A stretch of DNA of 64,000 bases from NCBI RefSeq assembly GCF_947495715.1, contig NZ_CANLZU010000013.1, positions 1 through 64,000 of the forward strand, in the 5' to 3' direction. Below are positions 48,953 through 59,476 of this stretch, in pieces. The notes under the pieces were generated by a model. The model ran no database searches. It was not told the DNA's origin and saw only the letters and a program-made list of their open reading frames with translations. The first letter of the stretch is position 1, and the number at the start of each line of letters is the position of its first letter. The translations under genes and the position numbers were made by a program. The DNA is from an uncultured Oceanisphaera sp. Its GTDB lineage: Bacteria > Pseudomonadota > Gammaproteobacteria > Enterobacterales > Aeromonadaceae.

Positions 48953-48984
48953 CAGGCGCTACCTTGATGTAAAGGTGGCGCCTG
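48953..48984 (+). terminator. hairpin after the ammonium transporter, possible terminator
   Basis: CAGGCGCTACCTT pairs with AAGGTGGCGCCTG (one T-G pair) around a six-base loop, a 13-bp stem about 70 bases after the amt stop. The following sequence (TTGCGATT) is only weakly T-rich. Confidence 0.5.
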
Positions 48985-49224
48985 TTGCGATTCGGGTCAT
49001 CAGCATGATCTAACACAAAGTTTGACTTCAGTAGTAAAAAAGAGAATCAGTGAGCACCAACAAAGCAGAAAACTTCACGCCAAGACAAAAAAATGGCATT
49101 CTGCGCGCCGCTCCGCCACACCCGACCTGCTCGGTGTGACGAATCAGAGGCTCCAAACCTCACCTCAGGGCATCCTTGATGCCACCGTTTTGCTCCCTTA
49201 TATCGGATAAGGAGAATCCATCTG

Positions 49225-50553
49225 ATGACTACCGACAAGAAAAAAATGTCGCTGACCGGCAAGGTCCTGCTGGGCATGAGCCTGGGTATTGTGGCCGGCT
49301 TTATCTTCCGTACCCTGCTGGCCGACGTCACCTTCGTGCAGGAATATATCGTCAATGGTCTGCTGCAGGTGGGTGGCGAAATCTTTATCGCCAGCCTCAA
49401 GATGCTGGTGGTACCCTTGATTTTCGTGTCGCTGGTCTGCGGCACCAGCTCACTGAAAGACCTTTCCACCCTGGGACGCCTCGGGGGCAAGACACTGGCG
49501 TTCTATCTGGTCACCACCGCCATCGCCATCACCCTGGCGCTGTTGATGGGCAACCTGTTCAAACCCGGTGACGGCGTCGACCTGACCAGCGCCACCACCT
49601 TCGCCGCCAAGGAAGCGCCCAGCCTGGGCCAGGTGATTGTCGGCATGTTCCCCACCAACCCCATCAATTCGATGGCCGAGGGCAACACCCTGCAGATCAT
49701 CGTGTTTGCGGTACTGTTCGGCATCGCCATCAGCCTGGCCGGCAAACCGGGCGAGCGCATTGCCGCCCTGTTCAATGACTTCAACGAGGTCATCATGAAG
49801 CTGGTGACGCTGCTGATGAACGTGGCGCCCTACGGCGTCTTCTGCCTGATGGCCCAGCTGTTTACCAGTCTGGGACTGGATGCCATCGTCAACCTGCTGG
49901 AGTATTTCCTGGTGCTGGCCGGTACCCTGCTGCTGCATGGTCTGGTGACCTACTCCGTCATGTTCCGGGTCTTTACCGGCCTGAATCCGCTGACCTTCCT
50001 CAAGAAAATGGAAGATGCGGTGATGTTCGCCTTTTCCACCGCCTCCTCCAACGCCACCATTCCGGTGACCATGGAGACCGCGACCCGCCGCATGGGGGTA
50101 GACAACAAGGTGGCCGCCTTTACCGTGCCGCTGGGTGCCACCATCAACATGGATGGCACCGCCATCATGCAGGGCGTGGCCACCGCCTTTATCGCCCAGG
50201 CGTTCAACATCGACCTGAGCTTCAACGACTACCTGATGGTGATCATGACCGCGACCCTGGCTTCCGTTGGCACCGCCGGTGTACCCGGTGTCGGCCTGAT
50301 CATGCTGGCCATGGTACTGAACCAGGTGGGCCTGCCGGTAGAAGGCATAGCACTGATCATCGGCGTCGACCGTCTGCTGGACATGATCCGCACCGCGGTC
50401 AACATTACCGGCGACTCGGTAGTGACCTGCATCGTGGGTAAAAGCGAAGGTGCCATGGATGTGGCGCGCTTCAACAACCCCGACGCCGGCAAGAAAGAAG
50501 AAGAAATTCACTTTCCGCACCAGGCCCCGTCGCAAGCCAAAACCGAGGCCTGA
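49225..50553 (+). CDS. dicarboxylate/amino acid:cation symporter (DAACS family)
   Basis: The 442-residue secondary transporter shows the GltP/DctA-type architecture with eight helices and two re-entrant loops: the serine-rich FSTASSNATIPVTMET hairpin, and GATINMDGTAIMQGV with the cation-binding NMDGT motif. It imports glutamate, aspartate or C4-dicarboxylates with Na+ or H+; the exact substrate is not clear. It has its own promoter region and terminator. Confidence 0.94.
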   Translation: MTTDKKKMSLTGKVLLGMSLGIVAGFIFRTLLADVTFVQEYIVNGLLQVGGEIFIASLKMLVVPLIFVSLVCGTSSLKDLSTLGRLGGKTLAFYLVTTAIAITLALLMGNLFKPGDGVDLTSATTFAAKEAPSLGQVIVGMFPTNPINSMAEGNTLQIIVFAVLFGIAISLAGKPGERIAALFNDFNEVIMKLVTLLMNVAPYGVFCLMAQLFTSLGLDAIVNLLEYFLVLAGTLLLHGLVTYSVMFRVFTGLNPLTFLKKMEDAVMFAFSTASSNATIPVTMETATRRMGVDNKVAAFTVPLGATINMDGTAIMQGVATAFIAQAFNIDLSFNDYLMVIMTATLASVGTAGVPGVGLIMLAMVLNQVGLPVEGIALIIGVDRLLDMIRTAVNITGDSVVTCIVGKSEGAMDVARFNNPDAGKKEEEIHFPHQAPSQAKTEA

Positions 50554-50576
50554 CCGCCGTTTTCAACCTGCACCAC

Positions 50577-50602
50577 GCCCGGGCCTCGCCCGGGCTTTTT
50601 TT
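50577..50602 (+). terminator. intrinsic terminator after the DAACS symporter
   Basis: GCCCGGGC, CTC loop, GCCCGGGC, then seven T residues, about 24 bases after the stop codon. Confidence 0.92.
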
Positions 50603-50726
50603 ATCCGCCAGCTCCCCATGCCAATCGTATTTCTGCGCGCCGACCAGCACAATGACACAGACAAGCATTGCTCCGGCCTGTCTAACGTCGCATTATGGAC
50701 TCATGCATCACCGCCTGAGGACAGGG

Positions 50727-52208
50727 ATGAATTCAGTATTGATACTTGCTTTAGGCGGGCTAACGTCAATGTTTCACCGCTTATCCGGTTATCGCCTGCT
50801 GTCGGGTGTATGGCTGTTGCTTGCCTCCGCCACCCTGTGGGCAAATGATTCCCGAGTGCCACTCAGCGTCACCCAGCAAGTCTATCTCAATGCCCACCCA
50901 ACCCTGTCGATGTGTGTGGATCCGGATTGGCTACCGTTTGAAGCGATAGACAAAAACAACCAGCATGTGGGCATTGCCGCCGATCTCATCGCCCTGGTCG
51001 CCGCCAAAACCGGATTACGAATACAGCTGTATCCCACCTCCGGCTGGGAAGAGAGCCTGGTCGCCTCCCGTAACGGAGACTGCGTGGCGCTGAGTTTGCT
51101 CAACCAGACCCCGGAGCGCGAACAGTGGCTGATCTTTACCGACCCGCTGCTGGACGACCCCAATGTGCTGATCACCCGCGAAGAGCACCCCTTTATCTCC
51201 GATGTCGCCGGCCTGACCGACAAGACCATCGCCCTGCAGCGGGGCACCGCCATGGCCGAATTCTTCGCCCGGGACTTTCCCAACCTGACCATTATCGACA
51301 CCGATACCGAAACCGAAGCCCTGCAACTGGTCTCGGATGGCAAAGCCGATCTGACCCTGAGATCGCTGGTGGTGGCCGCCCATACCATCAAGCAGCAGGG
51401 TTGGTACAACCTCAAGATTTCGGGACAGATTCCCGGTTACGAAAACCGGCTGCGCATGGGGGTATTGCAGTCGGAACATACCCTGCGCGATATTCTCAAC
51501 CAGGGTATCAATGCCATTACCGCGCAGGAACGGCAAAAAGTGATGGATCGTCATCTGTCATTGCAGATGGTGTCGGAGGTGATTACCGATTACACCCTGG
51601 CCTACGGGCTGGGATTGCTGCTGATTGCCGTTATCGGCACCAGCCTGTTCTGGGCGCGTCGCCTGCGGGCACTGAACCGGCAGCTCGAGTTGACGGCACA
51701 GACCGACTCCCTGACCCGCTTGCCCAACCGCCACGGCCTGAATGCAACGCTGGAAAAAGACCTGCAACGCGCCCTGCGTTACCATCATCCACTGGCGGTG
51801 ATCATGATCGACATCGATCACTTCAAGCATGTCAACGATCAATACGGCCATCTGGTTGGCGACAAGGTGCTGGTTCAATTTGGCGAGCTGTTAAAAACGC
51901 ATCTGCGCGAAGCCGACTCCATCTGCCGCTGGGGCGGAGAAGAGTTTCTTATTCTCTGCTTTGATACCGACCTCGAGCACAGCCGGCAACTGGCCGAACG
52001 GCTGCTGCACAGCATACGCCGGCATCGCTTTCCCGGTCAGGAACACATTACCGCCAGCGCCGGCCTCGCTACACTGGCACCCGGTGATACCGTGGATACC
52101 CTGATACAACGAGCCGACGATGCCCTTTACCAGGCCAAGCACCAGGGCCGGGATCAGGCCTGTGCAGCGCAGACCAACGACCACGGCGATAGCGCCGAAA
52201 AGTCCTGA
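50727..52208 (+). CDS. periplasmic solute-sensing diguanylate cyclase
   Basis: The roughly 493-residue protein has a signal segment, a periplasmic family 3 solute-binding domain (about 40-270, with LSMCVDPDWLPFEAID and KTIALQRGTAMAEFF), one membrane helix (YGLGLLLIAVIGTSLFW) and a GGDEF domain with intact active site RWGGEEF. It should make c-di-GMP in response to a small periplasmic ligand, perhaps an amino acid. The start ATG 50727 is preceded by GAGGACAGGG; ATG 50769 would give a shorter, more usual signal peptide. Confidence 0.88.
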   Translation: MNSVLILALGGLTSMFHRLSGYRLLSGVWLLLASATLWANDSRVPLSVTQQVYLNAHPTLSMCVDPDWLPFEAIDKNNQHVGIAADLIALVAAKTGLRIQLYPTSGWEESLVASRNGDCVALSLLNQTPEREQWLIFTDPLLDDPNVLITREEHPFISDVAGLTDKTIALQRGTAMAEFFARDFPNLTIIDTDTETEALQLVSDGKADLTLRSLVVAAHTIKQQGWYNLKISGQIPGYENRLRMGVLQSEHTLRDILNQGINAITAQERQKVMDRHLSLQMVSEVITDYTLAYGLGLLLIAVIGTSLFWARRLRALNRQLELTAQTDSLTRLPNRHGLNATLEKDLQRALRYHHPLAVIMIDIDHFKHVNDQYGHLVGDKVLVQFGELLKTHLREADSICRWGGEEFLILCFDTDLEHSRQLAERLLHSIRRHRFPGQEHITASAGLATLAPGDTVDTLIQRADDALYQAKHQGRDQACAAQTNDHGDSAEKS

Positions 52209-52429
52209 ACACCGGCCTGCCTGACGAGCAATTCGGCACGACCAGACCCTCTTTAATCGAGTGACGCCACAGAATTCACTCAAGCCCCTTAAGTCCGAGG
52301 GGCGATATGTCATACAATGCCGGTCGGAAATTCAATCCAGCGGCGTTGGCCAGCGCCAGCGCCAGCCAAAAGTTGGTGCCACGCTGAGCCGTTGAACCCC
52401 CATCTATCAAGCAGGGACAGAGCGAAATA

Positions 52430-54661
52430 ATGACCACCAAAACACCTACCATCGTATATACCTTGACCGACGAGGCTCCCGCCTTAGCCACCTATTCTTT
52501 GCTTCCCATCGTACGTACCTTTGCCAGCTCCGCCGGCATTAACGTGACCCTGAGCGACATCTCGCTGGCCGGCCGTATTCTGGCCGCCTTTCCCGAGCGC
52601 CTGAGCGAAGCACAACGGGTGGCCGACGGCCTGAGCGAACTGGGCGAACTGACCCAGGATCCGCATGCCAACATCATCAAGCTGCCCAACATCAGCGCCT
52701 CTGTGCCCCAACTGCGCGCCTGTATCAAAGAACTGCAGGCTCAGGGTTTCGATGTTCCCGACCTGCCGGAAGAAGCCAGAACCGACGAAGAGAAATCCGC
52801 CGCCGAGCGCTATTCCAAAATCCTCGGCAGCGCGGTCAACCCGGTGCTGCGCCAGGGTAACTCGGATCGTCGTGCCCCGGCCGCGGTCAAGGCGTTCGTC
52901 CGCAAGTATCCCCATTCCATGGGTGCCTGGAGCAAGGCTTCCCGCTCTCACGCCGACTACATGAACGGCGGCGACTTCTTCTCCAGCGAGCAGTCGGTCA
53001 CCATGGACACCGCCCAGACAGTGCGCATCGAGTTCATCGACAAGGCCGGCAAGGTCGAGCTGAAGAAAGAACTGCCGCTGCAGCAAGGCGAAGTGCTGGA
53101 CGGCATGTTCATGAGCGCCAAGGCGCTGGAAAGCTTCTTCGAGCAGACCCTGCAGGACTGTAAAGAGACCGGCGTGATGTGGTCACTGCACGTCAAGGCC
53201 ACCATGATGAAGGTGTCACACCCCATCGTATTCGGCCATGCGGTCAAGGTGTTCTATCGCGAAGTATTCGAAAAATACGGCGAGCTGTTCGACGAGCTGG
53301 GCGTCAATGCCAACAACGGCATGAACAGCGTACTGGAGAAGATCAAGGCCCTGCCCCAGTCCACCCAGGATGAAATCGAGCAGGCCATTCACGACTGTTA
53401 CGAGCACCGCCCGGAAATGGCGATGGTCGACTCCGTTAAAGGCATCACCAACCTGCATGTGCCCAGCGACGTGATCGTGGATGCCTCCATGCCCGCCATG
53501 ATCCGCAGCTCCGGCAAGATGTGGGGCCGTGACGGCAAGCTGAAAGACACCAAGGCGGTGATGCCGGAAAGCACCTATGCCCGCATCTATCAGGAAGTGA
53601 TCAACTTCTGCAAGACCAACGGCGCCTTCGATCCGCGTACCATGGGTACCGTGCCCAACGTGGGCCTGATGGCGATGAAGGCCGAAGAATACGGCTCGCA
53701 CGACAAAACCTTCGAGCTGCGCGAAGACGGCACCATGCGCGTGGTCGATGCCAACGGCCAGGTGCTGATGCAGCACGACGTGGAAAAAGGCGATATCTGG
53801 CGCGCCTGCCAGACCAAGGACGCGGCCATTCGCGACTGGGTCAAGCTGGCTGTTACCCGTGCCCGTCAATCCAGCACTCCGGCGGTATTCTGGCTGGATG
53901 CCGAACGCGCCCACGACAATGAGCTGCGCAAAAAGGTGGAAGCCTGCCTGCAGGATCACGATCTGACCGGCCTGGACATCCACATCATGTCCTACAACGA
54001 AGCCATTCGTTTCTCGATGGAGCGCATGATGCGCGGCCAGGACACCATTTCCGTGACCGGCAACGTGCTGCGTGACTACCTGACCGACCTGTTCCCGATC
54101 ATGGAGCTGGGCACCTCGGCCAAGATGCTGTCTATCGTACCCATGCTGGCCGGTGGCGGCATGTACGAAACCGGTGCCGGCGGCTCCGCGCCCAAGCACG
54201 TACAACAGCTGATGGAAGAAAACCACCTGCGCTGGGACTCACTGGGTGAATTCCTGGCCCTGGCGGTGTCGCTGGAAGAGCTGGGCATCAAGGAAGGTAA
54301 CGCCCGCGCCAAACTCCTGGCCAAGTGCCTGGACAAGGCCACCGAGCTGCTGCTGGACAACGGCAAGTCGCCGTCGCGCAAAGCCGGCGAACTGGACAAC
54401 CGCGGCAGCCACTTCTACCTGAGCCTGTACTGGGCCCAGCAAGTAGCCGCCCAGACCGACGATGCCGAACTGGCCGCCCACTTTGCGCCGCTGGCCAAGG
54501 CCCTGGCCGACAACGAACAGCAGATCGTCGCCGAGCTGAATGCGGTGCAAGGTCAGTCTGCCGGCTTGACCGGTTACTACCACGTCGATCAGGCGGCGGT
54601 AGAAAAGGTGATGCGCCCCAGCGCTACCCTCAACCAGGCACTGGCAACACTGAACGCCTGA
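52430..54661 (+). CDS. icd2: monomeric NADP-dependent isocitrate dehydrogenase
   Basis: The 743-residue enzyme is the large monomeric type, with [20 protein letters not shown] at the start and family segments [37 protein letters not shown] and [23 protein letters not shown]. It converts isocitrate to 2-oxoglutarate and CO2 with NADP+. Length agrees with the family (about 740). It stands alone, with a terminator 30 bases after the stop. Confidence 0.97.
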   Translation: MTTKTPTIVYTLTDEAPALATYSLLPIVRTFASSAGINVTLSDISLAGRILAAFPERLSEAQRVADGLSELGELTQDPHANIIKLPNISASVPQLRACIKELQAQGFDVPDLPEEARTDEEKSAAERYSKILGSAVNPVLRQGNSDRRAPAAVKAFVRKYPHSMGAWSKASRSHADYMNGGDFFSSEQSVTMDTAQTVRIEFIDKAGKVELKKELPLQQGEVLDGMFMSAKALESFFEQTLQDCKETGVMWSLHVKATMMKVSHPIVFGHAVKVFYREVFEKYGELFDELGVNANNGMNSVLEKIKALPQSTQDEIEQAIHDCYEHRPEMAMVDSVKGITNLHVPSDVIVDASMPAMIRSSGKMWGRDGKLKDTKAVMPESTYARIYQEVINFCKTNGAFDPRTMGTVPNVGLMAMKAEEYGSHDKTFELREDGTMRVVDANGQVLMQHDVEKGDIWRACQTKDAAIRDWVKLAVTRARQSSTPAVFWLDAERAHDNELRKKVEACLQDHDLTGLDIHIMSYNEAIRFSMERMMRGQDTISVTGNVLRDYLTDLFPIMELGTSAKMLSIVPMLAGGGMYETGAGGSAPKHVQQLMEENHLRWDSLGEFLALAVSLEELGIKEGNARAKLLAKCLDKATELLLDNGKSPSRKAGELDNRGSHFYLSLYWAQQVAAQTDDAELAAHFAPLAKALADNEQQIVAELNAVQGQSAGLTGYYHVDQAAVEKVMRPSATLNQALATLNA

Positions 54662-54691
54662 AACTGACCGTCTGAATCGGTTCGGTTAAAC

Positions 54692-54723
54692 AAAACCCCG
54701 GCACGCCATGCCGGGGTTTTTTA
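54692..54723 (+). terminator. intrinsic terminator after icd2
   Basis: AAAACCCCGGC and GCCGGGGTTTT pair around an ACGCCAT loop, followed by a T run. Confidence 0.92.
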
Positions 54724-55001
54724 TTGGCTGCAACGAAAGATTGAAGCGCGCCCCCCTGCGCTTGGTATCGGTATACCCATCATGGGCGATGCCATACCGC
54801 CATTCGTCGGTCACCCCATCAGACTCATGCTACACTGCCACAAGATCAGGTTCTGCTGATATACGTCGTTTTCGGCCCGTTAACAGTGGGCCTACAGACC
54901 TGATTCAAGACAAGCAGATACTCGCCCTGAATCTTTCAGGCTTGCCAGGGAACGGCCGTGACTTATTAATGATCAAAGATAACAAGAGGATAGCCATTTT
55001 T

Positions 55002-55760
55002 ATGTCTCGTTCATTTCTTTACTCTCTCGCCACCCTGGCCCCGCTGCTGGCAGCGCCGGCCCAGGCCCAGTACACCTGGAGCGGCAGCCTGGGCGCCTCT
55101 GCCGTCATGGCGCCCGACTACCTGGGCAGTGACGATTACAAAGCCCGGGTATTACCGGATCTTAATATTAAATATGGTGACCTTTTCTACCTGAACTGGC
55201 GTGATGGTCTGGGCTGGAACCTGATTCAGCAGCAGAGCTGGTCGCTGTCACCCTTTATCGGCTATCACCCGGGCCGCGACAACACCGGCGATTTGAGCCG
55301 CTTCGACCAGGTGGATGGCGGCCTCACCGGCGGTGTCAGAGTCAGCTATCAACCGGGCTCCTGGCGCTACAGTCTGCAGGCCGAAACCCCGCTGACCGGC
55401 GATGTGGATGGCTACCAGCTGACCGCACGCGCCGGCTGGCGCGAAAAAGTAGCCCCCAACTTGCGTGCGAGCTTTGGTCCCAGTCTGGTTTACAGCAGTA
55501 AGGAATGGACCCAGGACATGTTCGGGGTTTCCGCCGCCGATGCCACCCGCAGCGGCCTGTCTCGCTATCGTCCCGACCAGGGTTATCTGCGCCTGGGCCT
55601 GAGTGGCAGTCTCAACTACCGTTTTGCGCCCGACTGGAGCATTACCGGCCTGGCCGGTATCACTCGGCTCACCGGTGATGCAAAAGACAGCCCCATCGTT
55701 CGTCAGGCGGGTGAGGCCACCCAGGCCCTGGCCGGCGCGGTACTCAGCTACCACTTCTAA
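55002..55760 (+). CDS. MipA/OmpV family outer membrane protein
   Basis: The 252-residue product has a signal peptide (MSRSFLYSLATLAPLLAAPAQA) and a beta-barrel ending in SYHF, with the MipA/OmpV start YTWSGSLGASAVMAPDYLGSDDYKARVLPDLNIKYGD. The family includes MltA-interacting scaffold proteins and OmpV. ATG 55002 lies 11 bases after AGAGGA; an upstream ATG at 54969 has no ribosome site. Confidence 0.9.
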   Translation: MSRSFLYSLATLAPLLAAPAQAQYTWSGSLGASAVMAPDYLGSDDYKARVLPDLNIKYGDLFYLNWRDGLGWNLIQQQSWSLSPFIGYHPGRDNTGDLSRFDQVDGGLTGGVRVSYQPGSWRYSLQAETPLTGDVDGYQLTARAGWREKVAPNLRASFGPSLVYSSKEWTQDMFGVSAADATRSGLSRYRPDQGYLRLGLSGSLNYRFAPDWSITGLAGITRLTGDAKDSPIVRQAGEATQALAGAVLSYHF

Positions 55761-56181
55761 GCGGACTTTCCGGTCGTCCATCGACTGGCGGCATACAGAG
55801 GCAACCGGGTTGCCTCTTTCATGCTTCCGGAGTCATAATGCGGTAAATACCACCAGCTTGTTTACCGCCGCCCACCGGTCAAATTCATTAGTAATGGAAC
55901 CATATTGCACCACTCGTCACCCGCATTATTCCAAGCGTGGTCACTTTCGCCGAACAGACCACCTCTGCTAGCCTCCCAGTCAAAAAACATACAAACACCC
56001 TTAAAAACACCAATTAAATATAAAATAAAGAATAATAATCTGCTTTATCAGACACTTCTTCAGCCACCACCGTCCCGCAACATACACTTGCATGCGTCGA
56101 CTCCTTGCGTCCTGCCTCGTCTTTTGCCAGTCTATAATGGCCTCAAATGAAATTAGAACTCGAAACGAAGGAGTGCATGGA
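55761..56181. other. 421-base intergenic region with a candidate promoter
   Basis: The region before the DctP-type binding protein is A/T-rich in its middle (56010-56055). It holds a perfect TATAAT at 56133-56138 without a good -35; it would start transcription near 56145. A GG...GC pair near 55900 has the wrong spacing for sigma-54. No ORF with family features was seen. Confidence 0.45.
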
Positions 56182-57201
56182 ATGAACAAGCAAAAAGGAC
56201 TCAAGCTGGCGACCGGGCTGTCGGCGCTGGCGCTGTTCACCTGTAGTGCCGTCCAGGCAGACAACTGGCGCTATGCCCACGAGGAATACGAAGGCGACGT
56301 ACAGGATGTATACGCGCAAAAATTCAAGGAATACATAGAGGAGCACTCGGATCATACGCTGCAAATCTATCGTTTCGGTGAGCTGGGCGAGTCTGATGAC
56401 ATCATGGAGCAAACCCAGGCCGGCATTCTCAACTTCGTGAACCAGTCACCCGGCTTCACCGGCTCCCTGATCCCCGAAGCCCAGATTTTCTTCATTCCCT
56501 ACCTGATGCCTACCGACATGAAGACGGTGGTGAGCTTCTTTCGCGAGAGCAAGGCCATCAACGAGGACTTTCCCGAGCTTTACGCGCAAAAAGGTCTGGA
56601 ACTGCTGAAAATGTATCCCGAAGGCGAAATGGTCATCACCCTGGATGAAAAAGCCACCACGCCGGAAGAGCTGAACAACAAGAAAATTCGGGTCATGACC
56701 AACCCGCTGCTGTCGGAAACCTATTCCGCCTTCGGCGCCACGCCGACCCCCCTGCCCTGGGGTGAAGTCTATGGCGCCCTGCAAACCAACATGATTCAGG
56801 GGCAGGAAAACCCGATTTTCTGGATCGAGTCCGGCGGCCTCTATGAAGTGTCTCCCAACCTGATTTTCACCGGTCACGGCTGGTTTACCACCGCCATGAT
56901 GGCCAATCAGGACTTCTACAACGGCCTGGCCGATGAGGACAAGGCACTGGTGCAGAAAGCGGCCGATCACGCCTTCGAGGAAATTATCGAGCACATCGAT
57001 GGCCTCGCCGACCGCTCGCTGGAGAAAATTACCAGCAACAGTAAAAAGGTCACGGTAACTCGTCTGGATGACACCCAGATTGCGGCCTTCAAGGAGCGAG
57101 CTCCTCAGGTGGAAGACAAGTTTATCGATATGACCGGAGACAGCGGCAAGGCGCTGCTGAACCAGTTCAAACAGGATCTTGAAAACCTGCAAGCCAACTG
57201 A
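56182..57201 (+). CDS. TRAP transporter substrate-binding protein, DctP family
   Basis: The 339-residue periplasmic protein has a signal peptide (ending near SAVQADNW) and the DctP fold: YAHEEYEGDVQDVYAQKFKEYIEEHS, the QTQAGILNFVNQSPG segment and KIRVMTNPLLSETYSAFGATPTPLPWGEVYGALQTNMIQGQENP, where the family's carboxylate-binding arginine (IRVM) is visible. ATG 56182 follows GAAGGAG. It pairs with the DctQ and DctM genes just downstream. Substrate not determined. Confidence 0.95.
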   Translation: MNKQKGLKLATGLSALALFTCSAVQADNWRYAHEEYEGDVQDVYAQKFKEYIEEHSDHTLQIYRFGELGESDDIMEQTQAGILNFVNQSPGFTGSLIPEAQIFFIPYLMPTDMKTVVSFFRESKAINEDFPELYAQKGLELLKMYPEGEMVITLDEKATTPEELNNKKIRVMTNPLLSETYSAFGATPTPLPWGEVYGALQTNMIQGQENPIFWIESGGLYEVSPNLIFTGHGWFTTAMMANQDFYNGLADEDKALVQKAADHAFEEIIEHIDGLADRSLEKITSNSKKVTVTRLDDTQIAAFKERAPQVEDKFIDMTGDSGKALLNQFKQDLENLQAN

Positions 57202-57303
57202 CATTTGGCCACAGCCCCACTGCACCACGCCAGTGGGGCCTGACTTTAACCCCTACCCCCGACGTTTTGGCCAAGGGGGGCGAGACTGCTCCGGAGCATC
57301 ATC

Positions 57304-57921
57304 ATGTCTGAGCACACCCCTGAACTAGAAGATGACACCGCTTCCTATGACTCCGGTCTGCCCGGTGTTCTCGGCGTGATCGACGAGTGGATTGCCCGAT
57401 TCGAGGCCGTCATGCTGGCATCCGGCGTACTGCTGATGGCCATCAACACCTGCGCCAATGTCATCGCCCGCTTCGTCTTTGGCGAGGGTTTCTTTTTTTC
57501 CGGCGAGATTAACCGGATTCTGATTATCTTCATCACCTTTGCCGGCCTCGGCTACGCCGCCCGTCACGGCCGTCATATTCGCATGTCGGCGCTGTACGAC
57601 GCGCTGCCCGCCCGGGCGCGGAAGGTACTGATGATCTTCATCGCCATCGTGACCGCCCTGATCATGTTTTTTCTCAGCTATCACGCCTACGGTTACATCG
57701 AAACGCTACACAGCCGCGGCCGTATTCTGCCGGCCCTGGGCATCGAGATCTGGTGGATTTATCTGTGGGCTCCGGTGGGCTTCGCCGTTACCGGCATTCA
57801 ATACCTGCTGACCGCCGTCAAGAACCTGACCAGCCCCCATGTCTACCTCTCCACCGGGGTGGTGGATGGCTACGGTGATAGCGAAACCCATACCGAAAAC
57901 CATACCGAAACCAAAGTTTAA
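57304..57921 (+). CDS. TRAP transporter small permease subunit (DctQ-like)
   Basis: The 205-residue membrane protein has four hydrophobic helices, with [41 protein letters not shown] typical of the DctQ family. It has a long hydrophilic N-terminus (about 35 residues) and a threonine/glutamate-rich C-terminal tail with a repeated HTEN unit. It forms the TRAP permease with the DctM gene 53 bases downstream. Confidence 0.93.
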   Translation: MSEHTPELEDDTASYDSGLPGVLGVIDEWIARFEAVMLASGVLLMAINTCANVIARFVFGEGFFFSGEINRILIIFITFAGLGYAARHGRHIRMSALYDALPARARKVLMIFIAIVTALIMFFLSYHAYGYIETLHSRGRILPALGIEIWWIYLWAPVGFAVTGIQYLLTAVKNLTSPHVYLSTGVVDGYGDSETHTENHTETKV

Positions 57922-57974
57922 TTCCGGGCGACAATCGAGCGCCTGGCGTCAATAACCATAAAAAGGCATAACGC

Positions 57975-59261
57975 ATGGCAACGCTGTTAATGGCCATCAT
58001 GATTGGGCTGCTGCTGTTGGGTTTTCCCATGATGATTCCGCTGATCACCGCCTCCGTAGTCGGCTTTGTGATGATGTTCGACGGCTTCGGCCAGATGGGT
58101 ACCTTTATTCAGCAGATGATGGGCGGCATTCGTCCGGCCTCGCTGATTGCGGTGCCGATGTTTATTCTTGCCGCCGATATCATGACCCGCGGCCACTCTG
58201 CCGACCGACTGGTTAACATGGTCATGGCCTTTATCGGCCACATCAAGGGGGGCCTGGCCATCAGCACCGCCACCTCCTGCACCCTGTTCGGCGCCGTGTC
58301 CGGCTCCACCCAGGCCACTGTGGTGGCAATAGGCTCGCCGCTACGGCCGAAAATGCTCAAGGCCGGTTATTCCGACTCCTTTACCCTGGCGCTGATTATC
58401 AATGCCAGTGATATCGCCTTTTTGATCCCCCCCAGCATCGGCATGATCATCTACGGTGTTATTTCCGAAACTTCCATCGCCGAGCTGTTTATCGCGGGCA
58501 TCGGACCCGGCCTGCTGATCCTGGTGATGTTTTCGTTCTATTGTCTGTATTACGCCCACAAGCACCAGGTACCCACAGAGCCGAAAGCCGGCTGGTCGGA
58601 ACGTATGGTTGCGGTACGAGAAGCACTGTGGCCGCTGTTTTTTCCGGTGATTATCGTCGGCGGTATCTACGGCGGTATCTTCAGCCCTACCGAGGCGGCC
58701 GCGGTCTGCGTGCTTTATGCCTTTCTGCTGGAGTTTGTGGTGTTTCGCGCGCTCAAGCTCAAGGAAATCTATCGCATCGCCAAGTCCACCGGCCTGATCA
58801 CCGCCGTGGTCTTTATTCTGGTGGCGGTTGGCAATGGCTTCTCCTGGATACTGTCGTTCGCCCAGATACCACAAGCCATTCTGGAGTCGGTGGGGGTTAA
58901 CGAGGCTGGCCCGGTCGGGGTATTGATTGCCATCTGTGTGGCTTTCTTCATCGCCTGCATGTTTGTCGACCCCATCGTCGTCATTCTGGTGCTGACCCCC
59001 ATCTTCGCCCCGGCGATTCAAGCCACCGGGCTGGATCCGGTTCTGGTGGGGGTACTCATTACCCTGCAGGTGGCCATCGGCTCGGCCACGCCGCCGTTCG
59101 GCTGCGATATCTTTACCGCCATCGCCATTTTCAAACGGCCCTATATGGAGGTGATCCGCGGCACGCCGCCCTTTATTTTCATGCTGGTGGCCGCCGCCGG
59201 GCTGATTATCGCCTTTCCGGATATCGCCCTGTTTTTACGAGATATGGCTTTTTCCGATTGA
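57975..59261 (+). CDS. TRAP transporter large permease subunit (DctM-like)
   Basis: The 428-residue DctM-type subunit has about 12 hydrophobic helices and the family segments AVSGSTQATVVAIGSPLRPKML and INASDIAFLIPPSIGMIIYG, then GGIYGGIFSPTEAAAVCVLYAF. It couples Na+ entry to uptake of the ligand delivered by the DctP protein. It completes the dctPQM operon. No clear terminator hairpin follows within 40 bases. Confidence 0.95.
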   Translation: MATLLMAIMIGLLLLGFPMMIPLITASVVGFVMMFDGFGQMGTFIQQMMGGIRPASLIAVPMFILAADIMTRGHSADRLVNMVMAFIGHIKGGLAISTATSCTLFGAVSGSTQATVVAIGSPLRPKMLKAGYSDSFTLALIINASDIAFLIPPSIGMIIYGVISETSIAELFIAGIGPGLLILVMFSFYCLYYAHKHQVPTEPKAGWSERMVAVREALWPLFFPVIIVGGIYGGIFSPTEAAAVCVLYAFLLEFVVFRALKLKEIYRIAKSTGLITAVVFILVAVGNGFSWILSFAQIPQAILESVGVNEAGPVGVLIAICVAFFIACMFVDPIVVILVLTPIFAPAIQATGLDPVLVGVLITLQVAIGSATPPFGCDIFTAIAIFKRPYMEVIRGTPPFIFMLVAAAGLIIAFPDIALFLRDMAFSD

Positions 59262-59306
59262 TGGCAACCCCATGGAGTCTCTAATCAGATATTCGTTCGG
59301 AGCACC

Positions 59307-59414
59307 AGAGGCAACACAGTCGCCTCCCTCGACACGCCATGAACCCATCCATGGGGGCTCGGAAATTCCATCCCTGGCATTTCACGGTCGCGGGAGCCGC
59401 TCTCTGTTGCCTCT
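59307..59414. repeat. inverted repeat unit 1 with internal palindromes
   Basis: AGAGGCAACA (59307-59316) and TGTTGCCTCT (59405-59414) are perfect inverted ends of a roughly 108-base unit. Inside lies CCATCCATGGGGG-type sequence and a second CCATCCCTGG copy, which gives a minor internal symmetry. Confidence 0.55.
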
Positions 59415-59476
59415 CTATTTAGCACCGAGTTGTCTGCAGGTCGATCCACAGGCGACTCCGCAGCATTAGGGAGGAT

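Larger units (their letters stand above)
48881..49224. other. 344-base intergenic region with repeat fragment and hairpin
   Basis: The gap between amt and the symporter gene contains the repeat-like segment at 48887-48922 and the hairpin at 48953-48984. A GATAAGGAGAATCC ribosome site precedes the symporter ATG. No ORF with family features was seen. Confidence 0.5.

Noticed and set aside
48976-48988. TGGCGCCTGTTGC as a sigma-54 promoter before the symporter gene
   Set aside because: Only eight bases separate the GG and GC pairs, too short for sigma-54.
49022-49210. 62-codon ORF upstream of the symporter gene
   Set aside because: It has no ribosome site, runs over the repeat-like intergenic region and shows no family features.
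55898-55913. sigma-54 promoter before the DctP-type TRAP operon (TGGAACCATATTGCA)
   Set aside because: The GG and GC pairs are one base too close for sigma-54 recognition, and no activator gene lies nearby.
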